From positions 1-64,000 of the forward strand of contig JAFCCO010000001.1 in assembly GCA_017610175.1 (NCBI GenBank): a stretch of DNA of 64,000 nucleotides. The letters are read 5' to 3'. Both the position numbers and the translations under genes were made by a program. Positions within the stretch are counted from its first letter, which is position 1, and each line of letters opens with the position of its first letter. The notes under the pieces are model-generated. The model ran no database searches. It saw nothing but the letters and a program-made list of their open reading frames with translations, and was not told the DNA's origin. Below are positions 31,383-38,964 of the stretch, piece after piece. The DNA comes from Candidatus Iainarchaeum sp. (lineage in GTDB: Archaea > Iainarchaeota > Iainarchaeia > Iainarchaeales > GCA-2688035).

Positions 31383-31607
31383 TCACCTCTTGGCTTTTGC
31401 CTTCTCCTTTGTTTGTTTTTTGTTCTTTTCGTTGATAACTGTTAAAATTTTTGCTATTGATTTTTTGACACTGTTAATTTTTCCCGGGTTTTCAGGGCGT
31501 GTTCCGCCTGCCACAAGGGCTTTTTCTTTTGCAAGCTCTGCCTTTAGCTCTACAACCTTTTCCTTGGCTGCTTCAACATCCATTGCCCTAATTTCCGCAA
31601 TCTTCAT
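31383..31607 (-). CDS. rpl29: ribosomal protein uL29
   Basis: Seventy-four residues: the two-helix hairpin starts EIRAMDVEAAKEKVVELKAE and contains GGTRPENPGKINSVKKSIAKI, then a basic tail (KQTKEKAKAKR). Eleven bases downstream of S3. Confidence 0.93.
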   Translation of the reverse strand: MKIAEIRAMDVEAAKEKVVELKAELAKEKALVAGGTRPENPGKINSVKKSIAKILTVINEKNKKQTKEKAKAKR

Positions 31608-31618
31608 TTAGAAAACCC

Positions 31619-32617
31619 CTACTTTTTCTCCTCTGTTTTCTTTTCTTCTTTCACTGTTTTTTCTTTTTTCTCGGTTTTTGCCTCTTTCTTCTCTTCTTTT
31701 GCTTCGGGTTTGGCAACTTCTTTTTTTTCTTCAGCCTTTTTCCCTTCCTTGGTTTCGGCTTTCTTTTCCTTCACAGGCTTTTCTTCTTTCTTTTCCTTTT
31801 TCTCAGCCTTCTCGTCCTTTGGCTTTTCCTTCTTATCCTCTGCCTTCTTCTCTTCCTTCACTGCCTTTTCTTTCTTCTCGGCTTTTGGCTTTTCTTCTTT
31901 GGCATTGGTTTCTTCCTTTTTTTCCTCTTTTGCCTCGGGCTTTGTTTCCTCGGTTGCTTCTGCCTTTGCTTCCTCAGCCAGCTTCTCCGCTTCCTCGGTT
32001 TCAACTGTGAGTGATGCGTTTATAATTTCCTCAATGTTAATCTTGTCCGGGAAGACCACGCCTGGCCTGATAATCCTAAGTTTTATTCCGATTGCTCCCG
32101 CCTTCGGATATGCGCTTGCCTTTGCGTAGTCAACGAGCTCGGTCTGGTTTCCGACCTTTTTCATGTAGCCCTCTGCGATTCTCTGCTTTCTTTTTCTTCC
32201 GCCTTTTCCTGCAAGCTTTCCTTTGAGCACGAGCTCAGCCCCCTGTGCCCCTGCGTCCATAATGTCCTTAACTGTTCTGAATGCAACGCTTCTCCAGCTA
32301 AATCCCCTTTCAAGCAGTGCAGCCATCTTGTTCACGATTGCTGTTGCGTTGAGTGAAGCGTGCGGCACTTCCTGAATTTCAAGCTGTGGGTTGTCTATTC
32401 CGAATTTTTTGCCAATTGTTTCTGTTAATTGCCTGATGTTCTGCCCCTCTTTTCCGATTGCAAGGCCCGGGCGCGCAACGTTGAGCACAATTCTTGTCAC
32501 CAGCGGGGTTTTGACTATTGCAAGGTCTGTGAATCCTGCCCTTTCAAGCTCTTTTTTGAGATAGTTCTCGAGCTCAACTTTTCTTATGCCCTGTTTTATG
32601 AAAAATCTTTCAATCAT
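31619..32617 (-). CDS. rps3: ribosomal protein uS3 with 120-residue charged tail
   Basis: Residues 1-205 are archaeal S3: the KH domain (RPGLAIGKEGQNIRQLTETIG), the RRIAERGFSWRSVAFRT-like block and IKLRIIRPGVVFPDKINI. From about 210 to 332 the protein is almost only Glu, Lys, Ala, Thr and Pro. Archaeal S3 is usually 200-240 residues. The tail is the longest of its kind in the window. ATG overlaps L22 by 4 bases. Confidence 0.95.
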   Translation of the reverse strand: MIERFFIKQGIRKVELENYLKKELERAGFTDLAIVKTPLVTRIVLNVARPGLAIGKEGQNIRQLTETIGKKFGIDNPQLEIQEVPHASLNATAIVNKMAALLERGFSWRSVAFRTVKDIMDAGAQGAELVLKGKLAGKGGRKRKQRIAEGYMKKVGNQTELVDYAKASAYPKAGAIGIKLRIIRPGVVFPDKINIEEIINASLTVETEEAEKLAEEAKAEATEETKPEAKEEKKEETNAKEEKPKAEKKEKAVKEEKKAEDKKEKPKDEKAEKKEKKEEKPVKEKKAETKEGKKAEEKKEVAKPEAKEEKKEAKTEKKEKTVKEEKKTEEKK

Positions 32618-33081
32618 TTTACTTCCCTCACAATGACCTCAATGTGTGTGGCCTTTCTCTTCCTTCTTTTTCCGGCAATTCTTCCCTTTGGCTGGAAACT
32701 GTATCTGGAAAAGCCCTGTGATGCAAACGTATGCACAATAAGCAGCTTTTCTGTGTCAAGCCCCTTAAAGTCTGCGTTTGATTTTACGCTTTCCAAAAGA
32801 CTGATGAATGCTGTGCACGGCTTTTTAGGGTATCTTCCCGATTTTACGCCGCTTTTGCTTTCTCCTTTTCGGTGTGCAACTTTTCTGTTGAACTTTTTCA
32901 ATGGCAGGAAATCCTCGTGCGCGAGAACTCTTTCAAGGAAGGCTTCTGCTTTGTTAAGCGGCTTTCCCCTGATTTCGCGGCAGATTTCCGTTGCATACTT
33001 TAGCGAGATATTGCTGTTTGCTGTAAAAGCCCTTGCTGTGCTTTCTCCTGCAATTTCCGCCTGGTATGTTTTTTTCACCAT
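32614..33081 (-). CDS. rpl22: ribosomal protein uL22
   Basis: The 155 residues include TARAFTANSNISLKYATEICREIRGK in parts, VAHRKGESKSGVKSGRYPKK, and the exit-tunnel loop region ending KRRKRKATHIEVIVREV. It follows S19 by 4 bases. Confidence 0.95.
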   Translation of the reverse strand: MVKKTYQAEIAGESTARAFTANSNISLKYATEICREIRGKPLNKAEAFLERVLAHEDFLPLKKFNRKVAHRKGESKSGVKSGRYPKKPCTAFISLLESVKSNADFKGLDTEKLLIVHTFASQGFSRYSFQPKGRIAGKRRKRKATHIEVIVREVK

Positions 33082-33085
33082 TTTA

Positions 33086-33490
33086 TCATCCTCTTGCTGT
33101 TATTGCTGTGCTGCTCTTTGTTGCGCCAATTCCTGCCTTTCCGTGCGAGAGCTTCTTCCTTGTAAGGGCCATTTCCCCAAGGTAGTGTCCGAGCATTTGT
33201 GGCATAATTTCAACGTTTTCAAAGCTGTGCCCGTTGTAAACAGCAAACTTCAATCCAATCATTGCTGGAATTATAACTGTGTCCCTTTTGTGTGTCCTAA
33301 TTGCTTTTGGCGGCTTCTCATTGCCAAGCTGTGCTCTTGATGCCTCAATTTTCTTCAGGAACTTTTTGTCAAAGCCCCTTTCAAGGCTTCTTCTTGCCCT
33401 TGCGTTTGCAAGTGCTGCAAATGCCTTGAGGTCCATTTGCTGCAGTTCCTCAATTGACTTTCCCATGAATGCGAATTCTTTTTTTGCCAT
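33086..33490 (-). CDS. rps19: ribosomal protein uS19
   Basis: The 134 residues include FAFMGKSIEELQQMDLKAFA, RTHKRDTVIIPAMIGLKFAVYNG in parts and MLGHYLGEMALTRKKLSHG. The ATG at 33490 has AAGGTGG upstream; the TTG one codon before is less likely. Confidence 0.95.
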   Translation of the reverse strand: MAKKEFAFMGKSIEELQQMDLKAFAALANARARRSLERGFDKKFLKKIEASRAQLGNEKPPKAIRTHKRDTVIIPAMIGLKFAVYNGHSFENVEIMPQMLGHYLGEMALTRKKLSHGKAGIGATKSSTAITARG

Positions 33491-33499
33491 CAAACCACC

Positions 33500-34219
33500 T
33501 TACTTCTTTCTCCTTCCTGTTCTCCTTGATGCAATGTTTCCGACCTTTCTTCCCGGGTGTGCGTGCCTGCTTGTGCTCTTGCTTTTTCCTGCGTGATGCT
33601 GGCTTCCACCGAACGGGTGTGATCCTGCGTTCATTGCCACCCCCCTGTTGGTTGGGTATGGCCTTGACTTTGACTTCATCTGTCTCCATTTGTTTCCTGC
33701 TTTTACGAATGGCTTTTCTGTTCTGCCTCCGCCTGAAACACAGCCAATTGTTGCCCTTGCCCTAAGGTCAATTGGTTTTGTTTTTCCGCTTGGCATTTTT
33801 AAGTAAGCGCTTTTTGCGTCCTTTGTTGTGAGCAAAGCGTAAATTCCGCTTCCCCTTACAAAGCTTCCGCCGTCTCCTGGGATTTTTTCAACGTTGAAAA
33901 TCGGGCATCCCTCCGGGATGTTTGCAAGCGGGAGTGTGTTTCCGATTGCAATTGCTGCATCTTTTCCGTAGGTAATTTCCTGCCCAATCTTAATCCCTTC
34001 TGCCGCAACAACGTATTCTGAAGCGTTGTTTTCAAACAAAATTTCGGCTATAATTGTGTTTCTTCCGTTTTCCTTAATCAAGTTTACAACCTGGCCTTTT
34101 AGCGCTGCATTTTTCTGCAGGTCATCGTAACTAATGTAGTTTGAGTCAATCCCTTTTGCTTTGGCCCTGAAAGTGCTTCCGCCCTTTCCGCGTCTTTGGT
34201 GTTTTAGTCTGTCACCCAT
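33500..34219 (-). CDS. rpl2: ribosomal protein uL2
   Basis: The 239-residue peptidyl-transferase-centre protein: RLKHQRRGKGGSTFRAKAKG, GSFVRGSGIYALLTTKDA, RATIGCVSGGGRTEKPFVKAG in parts, and the functional loop GVAMNAGSHPFGGSQHHAGK with the conserved histidine. Its start overlaps the L23 stop by one base. Confidence 0.96.
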   Translation of the reverse strand: MGDRLKHQRRGKGGSTFRAKAKGIDSNYISYDDLQKNAALKGQVVNLIKENGRNTIIAEILFENNASEYVVAAEGIKIGQEITYGKDAAIAIGNTLPLANIPEGCPIFNVEKIPGDGGSFVRGSGIYALLTTKDAKSAYLKMPSGKTKPIDLRARATIGCVSGGGRTEKPFVKAGNKWRQMKSKSRPYPTNRGVAMNAGSHPFGGSQHHAGKSKSTSRHAHPGRKVGNIASRRTGRRKK

Positions 34220-34494
34220 TACAATACACCCAGTTTTGTTGCCAGTTCGTCTGCCTTAAACTTTTTGTTAATCTTTACAATTGCTTTCTTTCGTCCCTTT
34301 CTGTCGTTTAGGACCTGTATTCGGTCAACCTTTATTTCATAATTTTTTTCAACAGCGGCCTTAATATTGTCCTTGTTTGCCTTTGGGTTTACAATAAAGC
34401 ACATCTTGTTGTCTGATTCAATCATTCCGATTGCCTTTTCTGTAATCAATGGGTATAATACCACTTCATATGTTTCAAGCTTTTTCTGATTCAT
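34219..34494 (-). CDS. rpl23: ribosomal protein uL23
   Basis: Ninety-one residues at the exit tunnel: LYPLITEKAIGMIESDNKM, NPKANKDNIKAAVEKNYEIKV in parts and RKKAIVKINKKFKADELA. It overlaps the L4 stop by 4 bases. Confidence 0.95.
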   Translation of the reverse strand: MNQKKLETYEVVLYPLITEKAIGMIESDNKMCFIVNPKANKDNIKAAVEKNYEIKVDRIQVLNDRKGRKKAIVKINKKFKADELATKLGVL

Positions 34495-35294
34495 GCCTTT
34501 TCACCAAAGTATTTTATTGCGTCCTCGGTCCAAACAACAAGCCTTCCTGGAACGCAGCCTGGTGCAAGAAGCTCTGTGTTCAGGCTTACTGCTGTGCTTA
34601 TGTCGACTCCTGGAATGTTTCTTGCCGCTTTGTAAATTTTTGAATTTTCTTTTGTAACTATGAGCACGCTTTTCTTCTGCTTTTTTGTTCTGCCCCTCTG
34701 CTTTCCCTTTCCGCTTCTTGGCCTGCATTTGTTTCTTGCGTTTTCAATGTCTGCTCCAAGGTTGAGTGCGTCAAGGACCTTGAGAATTTCCTTTGTTTTT
34801 GCAATTTCCTCGAATTTGTCCTCTACAACTATTGGAAGCTTTATTTTTCCGTCAACAACATGCCTTGCTTCCACAAGTGCCATGTTTGTGCTTGCCCCTA
34901 TTGCGCTGATTAATGCCTTCTTCTTTTCCTTTTTGTTAATCTCTTCTGCAATTATCTTCTCAGCCTTTGGAGGGTGTGCTCTTGCGCCTCCAACGGCCTG
35001 CGGGACACGCCCCACTCTCCCGTAAAGCAAGTGCTTTCTGTTCTTGAATCTTGGAAGCCTTGCTTTTCCAACGTTAATTGTTCTTTCAGAGCGGATTTTG
35101 TGCCTGTTTGACACTGCGACTGCCGTGTTGTCGCGCCCTGCCCTTGGGTTTGTTCCCTTTGGCTGCTTTTGCTTGCTCTGGCTGCTTAGAACAGCTCTTT
35201 TAATCAGTTCCTTGTTGAGGCTTGCTTCAAAGGCTTTTGGAAGCTCTATCTCTTTCTTTGCCTTGCCGTCTATTGTGTATACTGTGGCCTTCAT
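34491..35294 (-). CDS. rpl4: ribosomal protein uL4
   Basis: The 267 residues include KAKKEIELPKAFEASLNKELI, NPRAGRDNTAVAVSNRHKIRSE, the tunnel loop (RVGRVPQAVGGARAHPPK) and the C-terminal LAPGCVPGRLVVWTEDAIKY, quoted in parts. It overlaps L3 by 4 bases. Confidence 0.96.
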   Translation of the reverse strand: MKATVYTIDGKAKKEIELPKAFEASLNKELIKRAVLSSQSKQKQPKGTNPRAGRDNTAVAVSNRHKIRSERTINVGKARLPRFKNRKHLLYGRVGRVPQAVGGARAHPPKAEKIIAEEINKKEKKKALISAIGASTNMALVEARHVVDGKIKLPIVVEDKFEEIAKTKEILKVLDALNLGADIENARNKCRPRSGKGKQRGRTKKQKKSVLIVTKENSKIYKAARNIPGVDISTAVSLNTELLAPGCVPGRLVVWTEDAIKYFGEKA

Positions 35295-36445
35295 TTCTTT
35301 TCACCCTTTACTGCCTCTGCAATCTCGTCAGCAACGCTTTTGGTTTCCTTTTTCTTTTCCTTTTCAAGCGTAACTTTTGAGGTTACCTTTTCCTCTAATC
35401 CAACAACCTGGCCCTTTACAGGCTTGGTTGCAATAAAGTCAATTCCTTCAATTTTGTGCTTTTCCCTTGAGATTTTCCTAATGTTCTTTCTCAATGCAAT
35501 TACCCTTTTTGCAGGACCTGGAACGCTTCCGCCAATTATTACATAGCTGTTCTTGACTGTTCCGTATTTTTTAAAGCCTTCTGCCGGATTGATTTCTTCC
35601 GGCTTGTCGCTGATTTTGATAATCTTTTTGTTGAGCTCTGTCCTGTTGTGGTATCCCATCTGCCCTGGCCTTGGAACCGTCCACATTACGGTGCTTGGGT
35701 TCCACGGGCCGATGCTTCCAACAACCCTTCTTTTCTTTGCTTTAGGGCGGTGGATTTTTACTCCAAACCTTTTTACAACACCCTGCATTCCCTTTCCTTT
35801 TGTGACACCCTTAACATCTATAAATTCAAATTCTTCGAAAACGTCTGTTACTGCGATATCGTTTCCAAGAAGTTCTTTTGCAGAAGCAAGTTGCTGTTCT
35901 GCGTTTCCTGAGAGCGCAATTTCGCTTACATCAGGGGTCTTTTTTGGCAGGCCTGCAAGTGCCGGCTGTGAGTGTGCAAGCAGTACAACGTAGGAGAGTT
36001 GGTCTTTAATAGCGTCAATGTCTTCAAAGCTCTTGGCTTTCTTTTCCTTTTTCTCTTTCTTTCCAACTTTCTTCTTAAAATTAGGCATTTTTCTAAGCAG
36101 GGCTTTTTCCTGCTTTTCCGCGTAAACGTCAATTGCTGCTGCGGTTCCGTATGCTTTCTCTGATTTTGTGTAGGCCCTTACCCCAAATATTTTCATTGGG
36201 GGAACCTCAACAACTGTTACAGGGATGTTAATGTCCTGCCCGAAAGTAACTCCTTTTTCGTGTGAGTTCTTTCCAATAATGTGGGTCATTCCAACTTTGT
36301 AACCCAAGAAATTAGCCGGCTTTGATTTTGTGCCGTCTTCAACAGTTTCGCTTTTAATTGAGCTAAAGCTAGGCCTTTCTCTCGCTGCCTTTTTGCGTGG
36401 GTAATACCCAAGGCTTCCCGCTCTTGGCTTGTGCTTTTTGGCCAT
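35291..36445 (-). CDS. rpl3: ribosomal protein uL3
   Basis: The 384 residues include HKPRAGSLGYYPRKKAARE, LGYKVGMTHI, GKGMQGVVKRFGVKIHRPKAKK in parts, GQMGYHNRTELNKKI and PGPAKRVIALRKN. A short Lys/Glu-rich insertion (near residue 130) and a charged C-terminal tail are added. It opens the superoperon that continues to the MEMO gene; an AGGTGA site lies 6 bases before the ATG. Confidence 0.96.
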   Translation of the reverse strand: MAKKHKPRAGSLGYYPRKKAARERPSFSSIKSETVEDGTKSKPANFLGYKVGMTHIIGKNSHEKGVTFGQDINIPVTVVEVPPMKIFGVRAYTKSEKAYGTAAAIDVYAEKQEKALLRKMPNFKKKVGKKEKKEKKAKSFEDIDAIKDQLSYVVLLAHSQPALAGLPKKTPDVSEIALSGNAEQQLASAKELLGNDIAVTDVFEEFEFIDVKGVTKGKGMQGVVKRFGVKIHRPKAKKRRVVGSIGPWNPSTVMWTVPRPGQMGYHNRTELNKKIIKISDKPEEINPAEGFKKYGTVKNSYVIIGGSVPGPAKRVIALRKNIRKISREKHKIEGIDFIATKPVKGQVVGLEEKVTSKVTLEKEKKKETKSVADEIAEAVKGEKK

Positions 36446-36466
36446 TGACTCACCTAATGCTAAATT

Positions 36467-36523
36467 GCTTTATACCCTACGGAAACACCAGTGTAGGGCA
36501 AAAATAGCCAACGAGGATAAAAA
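36467..36523 (-). promoter_or_regulatory. promoter region and hairpin of the L3 superoperon
   Basis: Two TATA candidates on the minus strand. GGGTATAAAG (36468-36477) would start transcription at the ATG and lose the AGGTGA site. TTTTTATC (36516-36523) would start near 36496, just where a perfect 6-pair inverted repeat (CCCTAC at 36475-36480 and GTAGGG at 36493-36498) begins, giving a leader of about 50 bases with a 5'-terminal hairpin and the ribosome site. The second reading explains more. Confidence 0.45.
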
Positions 36524-36612
36524 TCGCTTATTGGCATTTACATCCATGCCGGTTCGGCGCAAATGCAGTGTGCAATATTACTATCTACCATCTGGAAAGC
36601 TTTAAAAAGGAA

Positions 36613-37068
36613 TCATTGGCGGCGTTTCCTGCGTTTTGAAAGCTCCCTATCGATTCCGCCGAGCTTCTTTCTCATCGGGATATCGTTGATGCTTTTTCCA
36701 AGTGCTTCCGCAGATTCATACTGTGGTTTTAGCCCTTCTGGGCCACGCCTGTCCTCTAAACCTGCTCTTCTTTCCCCTTTGCGCCTGTCTGTAAAGCAAA
36801 CTATTCCTTTATCTGTTTCAAGGTAATTGCTTATTTTTCTCTTGTCAATTTTTCCGTCTTTATATTGGACATGATAACAGCCGGCCTTTTCGTTCCAGGT
36901 AATTCTTGCGTCCTTTGGGGCAATCCACTCCGCTCTCCTGTCTTTCGAAGAAGCCCTTCTCTGGCTTTGGCGCCTTGCGGTTCCCGCTCTTCTGTCCTCA
37001 ATTCGCCTCACTTCAACAGGGGGGTGGGCGGTTTTGTCGATTATTTTGATTATGCGTTTTTTGGGCAT
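36613..37068 (-). CDS. unknown basic protein with DRR repeats
   Basis: The 151 residues are rich in Arg, Lys and Asp. The dipeptide-like unit DRR recurs in EDRRAGTARR, SKDRRAEW, TDRRKGERR and EDRRGPEG, twice in each flank of a central stretch with an aromatic, hairpin-like core (ARITWNEKAGCYHVQYKDGKI). No signal peptide or membrane segment is seen. It is a single gene with a TATA box 26 bases before the ATG, so it is likely leaderless. I do not recognise it; nucleic-acid binding is a guess from charge. Confidence 0.65.
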   Translation of the reverse strand: MPKKRIIKIIDKTAHPPVEVRRIEDRRAGTARRQSQRRASSKDRRAEWIAPKDARITWNEKAGCYHVQYKDGKIDKRKISNYLETDKGIVCFTDRRKGERRAGLEDRRGPEGLKPQYESAEALGKSINDIPMRKKLGGIDRELSKRRKRRQ

Positions 37069-37090
37069 GCTATTTAATTAGAGTTTTTGA

Positions 37091-37100
37091 AGTTTAAAAA
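37091..37100 (-). promoter_or_regulatory. TATA box of the DRR-repeat gene
   Basis: TTTTTAAACT on the minus strand, centred about 27 bases before the ATG at 37068, predicting a leaderless message. Confidence 0.5.
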
Positions 37101-37150
37101 TGCAGTATAGGGTGGACTTTTATGGGTGTTTTAGGGGGGTCTTTAGAATT

Positions 37151-37182
37151 GGAAAAAAAGAAATTGTCGGGGCTTTCGCCCC
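37151..37182 (-). terminator. hairpin plus T-run after the small basic gene
   Basis: On the minus strand GGGGC-GAAA-GCCCC (37182 to 37169) forms a tight hairpin with a GNRA tetraloop, followed within ten bases by CTTTTTTT. It lies 23 bases after the stop of the small Lys/Arg/Ala-rich gene and fits a transcription end. Confidence 0.6.
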
Positions 37183-37204
37183 TTTTGTTTAACGGTTTTC
37201 TTCC

Positions 37205-37408
37205 TTATTTGAAGAAGTTGACTATTGAGTCAAAGCCGTTGCTCAGCATTTGCATTGGCTGTCTGTAGAAAGCAACTGGCTTTCTTGCTGAAACTCTTGC
37301 ATCAGCTCTTGCTCTGGCCTTAGGCTTTGCCCTGACTGTCTTTTTAGCCCTGACTCTGGTCGCAGGCTTTACCTTTACCCTGCCTTTCACTGTTTTCTTT
37401 GCTGCCAT
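37205..37408 (-). CDS. small Lys/Arg/Ala-rich protein
   Basis: Sixty-seven residues from the ATG at 37408, preceded by GAGGTG. The first 45 residues are almost only Lys, Arg, Ala and Val (KPKARARADARVSARKP), like histone-H1 tails or small chromatin proteins. The last 20 (YRQPMQMLSNGFDSIVNFF) are amphipathic and could bind a membrane or partner. It has its own AT-rich promoter and a hairpin terminator. DNA binding is plausible but unproven. Confidence 0.65.
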   Translation of the reverse strand: MAAKKTVKGRVKVKPATRVRAKKTVRAKPKARARADARVSARKPVAFYRQPMQMLSNGFDSIVNFFK

Positions 37409-37464
37409 ATAGTTTTTCACCTCGTTGGGAATTAATAAATAGAAAAAAAAGAGAAAAAGCTGAT

Positions 37465-38838
37465 TTACTGGACGCCTTTCCTCTGGTTTCTTGCCACAAC
37501 AAACGCGTATGCAATTATCAGCAATGCGACAACCATTAGCCCTGCAACCGTGTTTTGGTTTCCGAGAACTGCAAAGCCTGAGCCTGCAATTGCCCCGATT
37601 ATCTGCTGCTGGACTGTTTCCTCTTCCTCTGGTTCCTGGTTCTGCACTGGCTCTTCGTTTTGCTGTGTTTGCTGTGGAACTGTCTGCTGTACTGTTCCAA
37701 TAATTCTTGTGCTGTTCTTTGTGAGGCAGTTGCCTGCGTCAATTTCGTAGTATAGCGTGCTTGCGCTGTCTGCACTTACCTCAATTTGGTATGCGTTGCT
37801 CTTGAATCCTGAGGGGATTGAAAGCAACTGCGGCTCAACCCTTAAGCCGTTTCCGTAGAATCGAATGCTTGCCCTGAATGGGGTGTTGTTCTCAATTCTA
37901 AGTGAAACTTCTCCCCTTTCGTTGATTTCCTGTGTTGATGGTGCGGTGAAAATGAATCCGCTGCAGTAGGGGCTGTAAACCGGGAGTGAAGGGGTTGAGT
38001 CTATGAATGTAGCCTCTTCCTTTTCCTCAATGTTTACATAAAAGTCCCTTGCGTTCTGCTCAAGTGTGCATGTTGCTTCGTCTTGGAAATGGCCCCTTAC
38101 CTTAATGTATGCTTTTTCGCGGCCTTCCTCTGCGTCACTGTAAGCCTTTACTTCCACTCCAATTGTGCCCACGCTGTTTGAGTATATTGTTCTGTCATAT
38201 CCGTCGCTGTCTGACCTGATTTCTGAGCTGTTGTCGTATACGTCAACAAAGTCGATGTAGAATCTTTCATTTGCCCTGTTTTCGAGCGTAAATTCCTTGT
38301 TGACGGTTTTTCCTGCCTCAACCTTTACTGTGCTTGTTCCAAGCTCCAACTCATCACATTGTGGCCTGCCGTAAAAGTTGCCTTCCCCGTCGTTGTCCCA
38401 GTTGTCCTCTTCAACATCTATGTCAAAGTATTCCTTTCCGATTTCTGAGAAGCTGCAGTATTCGCCGTTTCCCTCAAATCTTCCCTTTAGTTCAATGCTT
38501 GCGTTAATTGTGTCGTCGTGGGTGAAGTTTTCGGTTTCAACCCTGATTCTGATTGTTTCCTCGTCATCCTCGTCAATTTCTGACGGGGTTCTGTTTACGC
38601 TGAGCCTGATTCTTGAATCGGCTGGCTCTTCGCTTAGCCTTACTGTTTCAACGTCAAAGTCCCTGTCCTCATAATTGTAAACTGTGAACTCAAAGTATTC
38701 CACTGTGTCCTCTGAAATAGTAATGTCCTCTGCATAAATTCTGATGTCTGAACAGTTTTCTCCTGAGGCACTCACGCCGCTTAAAAACAAGAGCAAAGTG
38801 AGCGCTATGATTGTGCGCTGAATAAGTTGGTTCATCAT
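37465..38838 (-). CDS. membrane-anchored surface protein with repeated Ig-like domains
   Basis: It begins with a signal peptide (MNQLIQRTIIALTLLLFLSG, cut near SAS-GE) and ends with a Pro/Gln/Glu linker (about 400-425), a membrane helix (about 432-450) and a basic tail (RNQRKGVQ), so the bulk faces outside. Three similar beta-rich units of about 120 residues each carry a Cys near the start and another mid-domain (NCSDIRIYAEDI, QCDELELGTSTV, YCSGFIFTAP) and a strand such as TVNKEFTLEN. Asn-X-Ser/Thr sites are frequent. A TATA box at 38860-38867 points to ATG 38838 or 38844 as a leaderless start. Function is unknown; likely envelope or adhesion. Confidence 0.8.
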   Translation of the reverse strand: MMNQLIQRTIIALTLLLFLSGVSASGENCSDIRIYAEDITISEDTVEYFEFTVYNYEDRDFDVETVRLSEEPADSRIRLSVNRTPSEIDEDDEETIRIRVETENFTHDDTINASIELKGRFEGNGEYCSFSEIGKEYFDIDVEEDNWDNDGEGNFYGRPQCDELELGTSTVKVEAGKTVNKEFTLENRANERFYIDFVDVYDNSSEIRSDSDGYDRTIYSNSVGTIGVEVKAYSDAEEGREKAYIKVRGHFQDEATCTLEQNARDFYVNIEEKEEATFIDSTPSLPVYSPYCSGFIFTAPSTQEINERGEVSLRIENNTPFRASIRFYGNGLRVEPQLLSIPSGFKSNAYQIEVSADSASTLYYEIDAGNCLTKNSTRIIGTVQQTVPQQTQQNEEPVQNQEPEEEETVQQQIIGAIAGSGFAVLGNQNTVAGLMVVALLIIAYAFVVARNQRKGVQ

Positions 38839-38859
38839 ATTCATTTGTGCCCGAACTAG

Positions 38860-38870
38860 TATTTAAAGGT
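38860..38870 (-). promoter_or_regulatory. TATA box of the surface protein gene
   Basis: ACCTTTAAATA on the minus strand, centred about 26 bases before the ATG at 38838, so the message is probably leaderless. Confidence 0.5.
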
Positions 38871-38901
38871 TACTAATTCACGTAAATTAGTTAATTTAAG
38901 C

Positions 38902-38956
38902 CTGTTTTTTTGGGTTTTTGCCAGGGTGCTGCAACTGGCAGGCTCCCAAAAAACAG
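38902..38956. terminator. strong hairpin after rtcB
   Basis: 38902-38914 pairs with 38945-38956 (CTG, T/A tract and GGG/CCC; 12 pairs, one bulge), and TGCCAG at 38919-38924 pairs with CTGGCA at 38935-38940. Flanking TTAAT/ATTAA extends the stem. It begins 9 bases after the rtcB stop and precedes the surface-protein promoter. It may end or protect the rtcB transcript; it could also be a small RNA. Confidence 0.5.
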
Positions 38957-38964
38957 TGATTAAT

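Noticed and set aside
32429-33340. A long open frame on the plus strand
   Set aside because: It is antisense to L22/S19/S3, has no ribosome site or promoter, and its Cys- and Phe-rich translation is typical of a mirror frame.
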